Positions 56,993 through 64,000 of a stretch of 64,000 nt of DNA are shown piece by piece; within the stretch, counting starts at the first letter, position 1; each line of letters begins with the position of its first letter. The notes beneath the pieces are model-generated. The model worked only from the letters and a program-made list of their open reading frames with translations, did not search any database and was not told the origin of the DNA. The translations under genes were made by a program, and so were the position numbers. Source of the DNA: Lophius americanus (taxonomy: Eukaryota > Chordata > Actinopteri > Lophiiformes > Lophiidae); contig JBBDHG010000008.1 of the NCBI GenBank assembly GCA_037951165.1, positions 160,001 through 224,000 of the forward strand, given 5' to 3'.

Positions 56993-57140
56993 CGTGTTTT
57001 AGGGTCCGCGAGGAAGACCCTAAACCCCTGGTTGCTCCGCTGTGCAATTCACAGGCTCCGCCCATTTCTCCTCAGCAAATTATCAAATGCAGAGAAACTA
57101 ATCTCACTAGGTTCTACTGTGTAATAAAGTGATAATAAAG
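56993..57140 (+). mobile_element. 5'-truncated SINE tail
   Basis: 'agggtccgcgaggaagaccc', 'tcaaatgcagagaaacta' and 'tactgtgtaataaagtg' match the body and tail of the tRNA-derived SINE at 63174-63425 in the same orientation. The tRNA-like head is missing. Confidence 0.75.
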
Positions 57141-57445
57141 ATTAAATATTACTGTTATTACTTCTAAGTGAGGTCTGGCTCCATGGTGGAGAGTTAAAAC
57201 TGATACCTAAAGGAATGTTGGCAGGTATTTATTCATGACCGCTTCTTGAGATCACGAGTTAATTATCGTGACAGTTTTCTGGCGTTAATGAGGAAACAAA
57301 AGGTTGTTTATTGTTTATTCTCGTAACGTTCACAAAGCCGCAGCATCTGATTAAAGACAAAAATGTCCATTGTTGATAAACGCATCAGATTATACTTCTA
57401 TGAAGGTTGAACCCGGTCTTCTGTAGCGATGCTCAGTGTGTACAC

Positions 57446-57459
57446 GTTACCATGGCGAC
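57446..57459 (+). promoter_or_regulatory. RFX X-box-like motif
   Basis: GTTACCATGGCGAC is close to the bipartite X-box bound by RFX factors (GTTNCC, short spacer, GGYAAC). It overlaps an ATG at 57452 in good Kozak context. Single motif, no functional evidence. Confidence 0.35.
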
Positions 57460-57490
57460 GCTAGGAAACAATATGTGCGATGTTCTAATG
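57452..57490 (+). other. Possible first coding exon of an unidentified gene
   Basis: ATGGCG in good start context opens a 13-codon frame (MATLGNNMCDVLM) that ends exactly at a consensus donor, 'atg' followed by 'gtgagtca'. No continuing exon was found downstream before the ky gene on the other strand, and I do not recognise the peptide. It may be chance. Confidence 0.2.
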
Positions 57491-57959
57491 GTGAGTCAGT
57501 ATAATACGCCATGTTTTCTTCAGCTTTCTGTACTCCTTGTGTGTGTTTGTGTGTTTGTATGTGTTAGGGTCAGTATTAAGTTTTATTCGTTGTTTCCACA
57601 AGCCCTATCGTTTCGCTTACGGTCATGTGACTCCGAATAAAACCTTACTCGACATTGTGAATACATCCTGCTCGCATTTTGTATTTTTACATTAACTGTT
57701 GCTGTTGTTTGCTATTTATTTAACTGTTCTTTAATCTTATACGGTGATGGACCGGCTCCAGGAGGACCTCCTGACCTTGAAGAAAGTCTTGAATGCGGAG
57801 GAAGTGTTTTGGCTCTTGTTAAGTTCGAGGATCATTGAAGCTCCTTGGTTTCGGATGGTTTGACATCCTGTATCACTTCCTGCTCCAACAAAACACTCAT
57901 TTTCTGAGCAGTGGCTGCAGAGACGTGTCACTAGGAGAGAAAAACCGAACATCAAGGCT

Positions 57960-58320
57960 CGTCGGAATTTTCTGAAGACCCCCTACGGTCAAGCGTGGGG
58001 GTCGCAATGGAATGCTGTGGAGATGCTTTGCTGCTTCAGGACCAGGACAACCCACTAGACCTGAGGAAACACGAATTCTGCTCCCCACCGGGGAATTCTG
58101 GTGGAGAATGTCAGGTCATCAGTCTGTGATGTCAGATGGGTCATGCTGCGAAACAGAGACCCCAAGCAGAAGATGAATACCACCTCCGAATGAGTCAAAG
58201 TCTGGATCAAAACCTCATTGAGATGCTGTGATGGGACATGAGAAGATCACAAACCCTCCTTCAGTGGGACAGATCTCCAGCCCTGTGAGTTTTTGCAGAT
58301 GTTGCCTCTAAATGTAGCAC
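57960..58320 (+). mobile_element. Tc1/mariner-like transposase fossil (catalytic-domain part)
   Basis: Plus-strand frames show 'GMLWRCFAASGPG', then 'ILVENVRSSVCDVRWVML', then 'SQSLDQNLIEML'. The last is the decayed form of the conserved block around the final acidic residue of the DDE/DDD transposase core. Frames shift between the pieces, so it is inactive. Sequence from about 57738 may belong to the same element. Confidence 0.75.
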
Positions 58321-58538
58321 AGCCTGCTTTTAAGTCCACATCAGTGATTAAGATACAGGATTACCTTTACGCCTTCTGTAAAATGATCATAAAAAGAGTT
58401 GATTTATTCTAAATTTTGTTAAAACTTCCAGCACCTCCACATGTTCTAACGCGATTCTTTAAAGATTGACGGGCCTTTTTTTACACAACATCATCATTGA
58501 ACAAAAAACAAACAATGCCAAAAATGTTTTGACATGTT

Positions 58539-58544
58539 TTTATT
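58539..58544 (-). terminator. Candidate polyadenylation signal of the ky-like gene
   Basis: AATAAA on the minus strand, about 480 bp after the stop codon of the KY-like gene. Another candidate lies near 58403. The choice is not resolved. Confidence 0.4.
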
Positions 58545-59025
58545 TCACACTTCTTAACAACCGTAAATCAAAATGCAGAGTCTAATGATGCACAAATGCA
58601 CTCTTGATTATTGATGAGTATGAAATCGTGTTTAAGCACCGTAGACGAGCACCAATGTCAAAGTTACTGCTTTTCCTTATTTTGTCTTTTTCTTCTTTTC
58701 TTTTTTTTTTTACAACCTGGAACAAAGACGAGCTTTCGCCCAAAAAAAAAAACAACAAAAAAAAAAACTTCCAGGCGAGTTAGCTATTTTTATCACTTCA
58801 CTGCTACAGAGTGCACATTCACAGGATCATACTTCAAAGACAGTTTTATACACTTTATGATGATGGGCGGTGACCTGCTGATGAAAGGTTATGGCTCACA
58901 GTTTGAATTATCTGCACGTATTTTCAACTCCAGTCCGCGTTAAAAGCGCCCTTTAGGCAGTTCGCTGCGATATTCAGGAAAGTATCCGTCTGGTCTCTTG
59001 ATGTCTTTTGAATTTTCCGCACCGT

Positions 59026-60943
59026 TCACTCCGACTGTTTGACGTCAAAGGTCATCAAAACAGCCATGTCGTTGGACTCCCCTAAGGCGGCTGCCAATTT
59101 CATTGGTTGGCCACCATTTCCGCTGGAAACCTCGCCCTCCCACACTCTGCTCTTGTTCAGTTTTAGATCAGTCCGTGTGTCTCCCACCACACTCACCTTC
59201 TTGGCCCCGGGGACCCTCACCCTGAAGCGGACCCAAGAGAGGGGCTCCAGCAGGCCCACGCGGGGCTCAAAGAGCACGCAGCCTTTCCTCCAGGCGGAGT
59301 AGACGCATGGGAACGGGAGCCCCGGCTGATCGCAGCTGTTCCTCAAAACAAAGTCACACATGGGGTTGAAATCTCCATCAGGGGCCATCCTGGCATACAG
59401 GCCCAGCCGGTACACCCCGGCATCCGGCAGGCTGACGCTCACCGTCACCTTCAAGTCTGTGTATGTGCAGAAGAGGTAGCGTGACAGAGGGATGGAGGGT
59501 GTTTTGTTCTCCTCTCTGCTGAGCACAGTGTGAAGCTCAAGGTCCCGCTGGTTGTGGAAGGTGATGTTGCTCTTGCCCTGCTGGGTGCTCACCAGGGCCG
59601 TTACGTGGCTGAATTTAGACAGCCCCGCCTCTAATGTGCGGCTCCCCGGTCCGCACGCCGAGGCCAGGTTGGGAGGGAAGAGGTCATCTTGACTGACCAC
59701 TTTCCCTTTGCAGTGCAACAGGAAGTTTGCGGTGTTCTGGAACTTGACGTCTGTCTTCTCGTAGTCCCTCACAAACACTGACAGCCTGTAGAAGCCACGA
59801 TGGGGGCACAGGACGTGGCAGGCCAGGGCGGTCGGTTGAATCTGAGTAGCCAGGCACCGCTTGGCTACAGCAGCTTCCAGGTCCGGGTGAACAAGTTCAC
59901 ACAGCACCGTCAGAGGCCTCGACGTCTTCAACGTCAATTCAAAGACACCGTTTTCCACCTCAGCCACCTCGCTGTCCTGGCTGCTGCTCGCAATGCCCAG
60001 AGATCCTGCCACAGCCTGCAGCCCCCAGGACAGGAAGGGGTTCTCGGGAATCACCTCCATGGCCCTGGGGGTCGGACACTCAACCGTGAAGGAGCAGACC
60101 CAAATGAGGGGTGTGTTGGCCAATTCAGTTCTGGCAAACACCTTCACGTCATACACGCCACTCGCGGGCGGCAGGAGCTGCAACTTCATGCTACGGTGGG
60201 AGACGGTGAGGAGGCCGGCGGAGGAGTTGCCGGAGTCTTTCTGCTCTGAAGCTCCGCTGTGGAGAAGGTCCCGGTGCTGTGTGATCTCATAGGTAAAAGT
60301 TACTGGCCTGGAGAAGCCAAGGGACACGTTTGCCTCACCGTCATCTGAGGAGGAAATCAGAGGTAGTTTTAAGACGTTGGTTGGACCGAGGCTGCGTGAG
60401 TTAGTTTTCGAGAAGCAAACACTGGGATCATCAGAACATCTGGTGAAGTCAACTGAAGTGAGGACGGACCGGTGACGATGTGAGAGTGATGAGGCTGGAT
60501 CACCCTCAGGCCCATGTTGAAGAAGGCAGAGGTCTTGAAGACCCTCCTCTCAAACTCCTCCAGTGAGATTGACAGGTCCAGGAGCTGCCATTTCTCCTCA
60601 TCTGGGAAGTGGGACTCTATGAATTGCTCCGGGTCGGTTAGGAAGTAGAAATCATCGAACCTTGGGGCAAAAGACAAACAGCAGAGACTCAAAGACTCAA
60701 ACTTATCCACAACAGCACCGCTGAAGGCCGAGCCCTCCTCCTGTTTTAAACCTTTTGACGAAGCTTTCGTGCTCCATGTCTACTCGTCCCGCTCCCCAGC
60801 AGGCGTCCAACAGGAACCACTGTCCTCCCAGAAGCACGGCGTTCCACAAGTGGTCGGATTTCACATTCTTGAGGCTCTTGCCCTGACGGTAGCCGATGCC
60901 CTTACTGAATCCCGGTACCTCCTGGCATTCGATGCCCACCTCT
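59026..60943 (-). CDS. ky: Kyphoscoliosis peptidase (KY)-like transglutaminase-fold protein, 5' part outside the window
   Basis: Three exons join on the minus strand: 60752-60943, 60470-60660 and 59026-60344 (stop at 59026-59028). Introns are 91 and 125 bp with GT-AG ends. About 566 residues are visible. Exon 1 here carries the second half of a transglutaminase-like domain, 'GFSKGIGYRQGKSL', then His31 in SDHLWNAV and Asp46 in LLDACWGAG. The catalytic Cys should lie in an upstream exon not found before 64000. Next comes 'FDDFYFLTDPEQFIESHFPD', typical of KY. The last exon has three repeats with the core G-x-Y-x-[VL]-x-[VL]-[FY]-[AV]-R (GVYDVKVFAR, GFYRLSVFVR, GVYRLGLYAR). KY proteins act at the muscle cytoskeleton. 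The part after the catalytic Asp (about 520 residues) looks longer than in mammalian KY, so a fish paralogue is possible. Confidence 0.85.
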
Positions 60944-62689
60944 CTGGAAACACAAACCAAGCGGAGCATTCTCACACCGTGTCCTCAAACTCAGGTTCAA
61001 GAGCGTCGCTAATGAGATTCAGAGCAAACAAAAGATTTATAGCCTGAACTCAGAGGGGATGAGGGATGAAGAATCTAGAACAATACTGGCAGCATAGACA
61101 ACTGGAGTGGATGGAAGCCTCATAATCACTATTGACATGGAGATAAATGACAAATATGGAGCCGTTTAGTGGAATAAGTATTTCTCAGTGTGATTGTTAT
61201 TTCATTCTTTCGTCATGTTCCTTTAAAAGTATGTGGAAAATGTGAAAATGTCCGTGAGGCATTACAGTCAGTTACTTTCTTGGTTCCATGCAACTTTTGT
61301 AGTTTTTTTTGGTTATGAGCCATTAAACAACAGAGTTGCTCAACTAAATATTTTATTCTACATACCAGCAAAATGGAAGGGGTCACTATGGCCGATTTTA
61401 GGGAGTTATTTTAATACATTGTTTTGTTTGTGTGAAGGATTCTGTTTTTAAAGTTCTGTCTGAATAGAGATTGGCATTAATATTGTTGTTTACAGTGCAT
61501 CTATAACGTTGTGAGGTAATCGGTGTTCATATGGTTAATAAATAGGCGAAGAACCGCATCTGTCGGGAAGTCCAATCTAAATATGACGGAGAAGTTCCCA
61601 TCCTGAGTAGAACTTCTCGATAGGTCCAATCTCTCTTAGTAGATTTATATTCTCTAATTTTACAAAAACATACATTACATCCTCCGACAATGCAGCAGCC
61701 AGTGTGGGTTTTTTAGATTTAGAGAGATTCCCCTTGGAACCAGATGTGGTGTGAATGCAGGGAAGTCAGACTGGTTTGAATTTAAAACAATGATTTCCTG
61801 AGGCTGGAACTCATTCAGTCGGGTTTTTTTTTTTTTCAAAAGCACCTCGATGTGAAATCTATCCAAATGTTTCTGACAGATTCAATAGGGGAAGGTTTTT
61901 TTCTTCTGTCTTTCTTTCCTATAATTCATATTTACATCCATATGTTCTAAGTCTCATCTTATCTCAGCTGACACGAGGATTGGACTGAGTTATTGGACCA
62001 TCAGGTTCTAGGAACCATTAAAAAAGGTGTTTTTCTCTTATTGTGTTAATTGTTCTTGTTTTACATGAACCATGGGACTCCAGTCTGTGTCCGAGGCTGT
62101 AGCTGCTGTCGATATCATAAGAAAATGAACAAAATAATCCAAATAAAACTTATTTCTTTCGTATGTTTCTTATGTTTCTTATGCCATGCCAAATAGCCAA
62201 ATATAGCTCTAAGGGTTACGCCAGAATCCTCAATGAAGACTTTTGACCAGAAGCCGTTGAGCTGAGGGTTAGAGTAGAAGGCCTGCAGTAGGTGGGCGGG
62301 TGAAACTGGAAACCCATGGGTCCCAGGAGATTCATCAGCCAGCTCGCCTTGCTTAAATGAAGCCTATGCAAAAACTTTAAACTGCATGAACCTCAGTGCG
62401 GCACGTGATTATCTAAGATTCTGCACCCAGATTAGAGCCAAGTTCATCCTCTCATCTATTTTTAATTTGGTTTAGGTTTCATTTCCTGAAGACATCAGTT
62501 GGAAATATTACCCAGAATTCAGTCCTTTACCTCAATCTCAGGTCAAAGGGAGTTTTCCGCAACGATGTAACGAGACGGCCATCCGGAAAAGTAGGGAAAT
62601 TTGTTCTTGATAAAATGTTGGACTTTTTAAATTGAAAATGTGGAGTGTCACGTTTTTTGAAAATGATTATGTATTATTATTAAAATGTT
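60944..62689. other. Upstream intron of the ky-like gene: nothing recognised
   Basis: I searched the minus strand for an exon carrying the transglutaminase Cys motif and found none. No repeat is recognised in this part. Confidence 0.45.
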
Positions 62690-62942
62690 TAAATGTAGCT
62701 CAGTGGGTTTCAACACTGACTTTAGTCCAGGACAGACTCGGGTTTGAATCGCAGTCACAAGAGGGCGTGGCAGAAATCCGGTGCGGACCCTTAGGCAAGG
62801 TCATTAGATTTACCAGCTAACCAGCAACATCTAGTACCAGTACCAAGCCCGGATAAATGGGAGGGTTATGTCAGGAAGGGCATCCGACGTAAAAAAAAAA
62901 AAGCCTATGCCAAATAAATAAGCCCAACGAGATCTGTTGTGG
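62690..62942 (+). mobile_element. tRNA-derived SINE (diverged)
   Basis: It has a box A-like 'tagctcagtgg' (62696-62706) and a box B-like 'ggtttgaatcgc' (62741-62752), then the fish SINE phrase 'tgtcaggaagggcatccga' and an A-rich end with 'tatgccaaataaataa'. The head does not fold as a functional tRNA. Confidence 0.75.
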
Positions 62943-63173
62943 AACCACGTAAAAAAGGGAAAGAGGCGAAGGAGTTGCTTGTTTGTGTATAAATCAGTGG
63001 AGAGGTTTTCTAATTATAACTTAGTTCGACTTCATTTCCAATACAGTTGGGTTTTTTCTTCTTTTTTTTCAGTGAATAGAAGTTGTGTTAAATCCACCGT
63101 ACACCATCTACCCAGCACCAAATAACAGATATAAAAACTGATCAAATGTAGTACAATTACGTTAAATTACGTT

Positions 63174-63425
63174 GGGCGGCTGTGGCTCAGTGGGTAGAGC
63201 GGCCGTCTCCCAATCAGAAGATCGGAAGGTAGCCGGTTTGAATCCCACCAGGGTCTACTTGTCGTAGGGTCCTTGAGCAAGACCCTGAATCCTTAGCTCC
63301 CCGGGCGCTCCACGAGGGGCTGCCCACTGCTCCCTCAGGGATGGGTCAAATGCAGAGAAGTTATTTCACTATGTTGTACTGTGTATGACTCTATGTGACT
63401 AATAAAGGATTGTTTCTTCTTCTTT
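63174..63425 (+). mobile_element. tRNA-derived SINE (well preserved)
   Basis: The head 'ggcggctgtggctcagtggg' contains box A (63183-63193), and box B 'ggtttgaatcc' is at 63235-63245. A body follows with 'agggtccttgagcaagaccc' and 'tcaaatgcagagaagtta', then a tail 'gactaataaagga' and T-rich sequence. This is a typical teleost tRNA-related SINE, in the upstream intron of ky, antisense to it. Confidence 0.9.
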
Positions 63426-63624
63426 TCTTTCTTTAAATACCTTTTTTTTTACTGTGTTTCTGTGGCTTCTGGTTTTCTCTGTGTCATCTGAATTTGTATT
63501 TAAAAAGTACATTAAAATAGAATAGCGTATTAGCCAGAATTACTTTTTTCATGTTTTTATACCAAAAATATAAAGTTATTTACTATTAATTATCTTCAAA
63601 CTTTTTAGGTTTTAGGTTGTTTTT

Positions 63625-63705
63625 TATGGAATGTCAGCTGGGATAGGCTCCAGTCTACGCGATCTAAACGGGATTAGCGGTTACGGAGAATGAATGGAGG
63701 AATTT
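63625..63705 (+). repeat. Interspersed-repeat 3' tail
   Basis: 'gtcagctgggataggctcca' followed by 'gggattagcggttacggaga' and 'atgaatgg' is the same kind of tail as at 18620 in the cfd intron. Confidence 0.75.
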
Positions 63706-63780
63706 TTGGGAGTAGGTTGTCATTTCAACTTAAAATCCTAGAATTTGTCATTAATTCATTAATTGAGTCATCAAGATTCA

Positions 63781-63804
63781 TCCTCAGATGTTTAAATCTG
63801 AGGA
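63781..63804. repeat. Perfect 9-bp hairpin
   Basis: 'tcctcagat' (63781-63789) pairs exactly with 63796-63804 across 6 nt. A second, longer hairpin starts 3 bp later. Confidence 0.85.
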
Positions 63805-63806
63805 TC

Positions 63807-63853
63807 AAATTCCTCTCTGGGTTCAATGGGAATTTGAACCCAGAGAGGAATTT
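63807..63853. repeat. Perfect 20-bp hairpin
   Basis: The arm 63807-63826 (starting 'aaattcctct') is exactly complementary to 63834-63853 across a 7-nt loop. It is not part of the neighbouring SINE. Confidence 0.92.
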
Positions 63854-64000
63854 TGGCTACAAATTACCACAACTGTCCACTAGAGGGAGCCACATGCACT
63901 TACTTCAGCCTTTGGCTGTCATGTATATCAAAATCTAGCATTGTGCACTGTAAAAATATAGTAAAAAATCATAGACGCCCATATTTGGAAGGGGTTTACA

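Noticed and set aside
59800..60292. 149- and 99-codon plus-strand frames
   Set aside because: Shadows opposite the large last exon of the KY-like gene, which has clear domains in the minus frame.
63174..63250. tRNA gene
   Set aside because: Boxes A and B are present, but the rest does not form a tRNA cloverleaf and the unit continues into a SINE body and tail.

Overview
The window is vertebrate nuclear DNA, most likely from a ray-finned (teleost) fish. Evidence: three intron-containing protein genes of vertebrate type, GT-AG introns of 70 bp to a few kb, very dense microsatellites, and fish-type repeats (L2/Rex-like LINE pieces, Tc1-like transposase fossils, tRNA-derived SINEs, short terminal-inverted-repeat elements). 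No bacterial, phage or viral gene was recognised and there is no CRISPR array.

Layout. (1) 1-16300 has no gene that I can support. It is intergenic DNA with large CT, CA, GT, ATT and TATC/CATC tracts, two copies of an unnamed dispersed repeat, an L2-type LINE tail and several perfect hairpins. (2) 16301-19297, plus strand: a five-exon complement factor D (adipsin)-like serine protease, 277 codons plus stop, with an intact His-Asp-Ser triad. (3) 19520-22306: intergenic. (4) 22307-48329, plus strand: a complete 37-exon gene, 1144 codons plus stop, for the orthologue of dynein axonemal assembly factor 9 (DNAAF9, formerly C20orf194; Tetrahymena Shulin). Reading phase holds through every junction. 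Its introns carry most of the transposon remains. (5) 48330-59025: intergenic, with a short inverted-repeat element, a likely DNA element, SINE and Tc1-like remains and a few weak exon-like segments. (6) 59026-60943, minus strand: the last three visible exons of a kyphoscoliosis peptidase (KY)-like transglutaminase-fold protein, whose 5' part probably lies beyond the right edge. (7) 60944-64000: its upstream intron, with two SINEs and two adjacent perfect hairpins.

The three genes are functionally unrelated (alternative complement pathway, ciliary outer-arm dynein assembly, muscle cytoskeleton). cfd and dnaaf9 are in tandem and ky is convergent to them. The least explained observations are a dispersed repeat family with seven copies here, a (GT)n tract in place of a pyrimidine tract at the dnaaf9 exon 3 acceptor, a GC-AG intron in dnaaf9, a factor D activation site without Arg or Lys plus an extra cysteine-bearing loop, and an RFX X-box-like motif overlapping a well-formed ATG and donor site. 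All family assignments come from reading the translation; no search was run.
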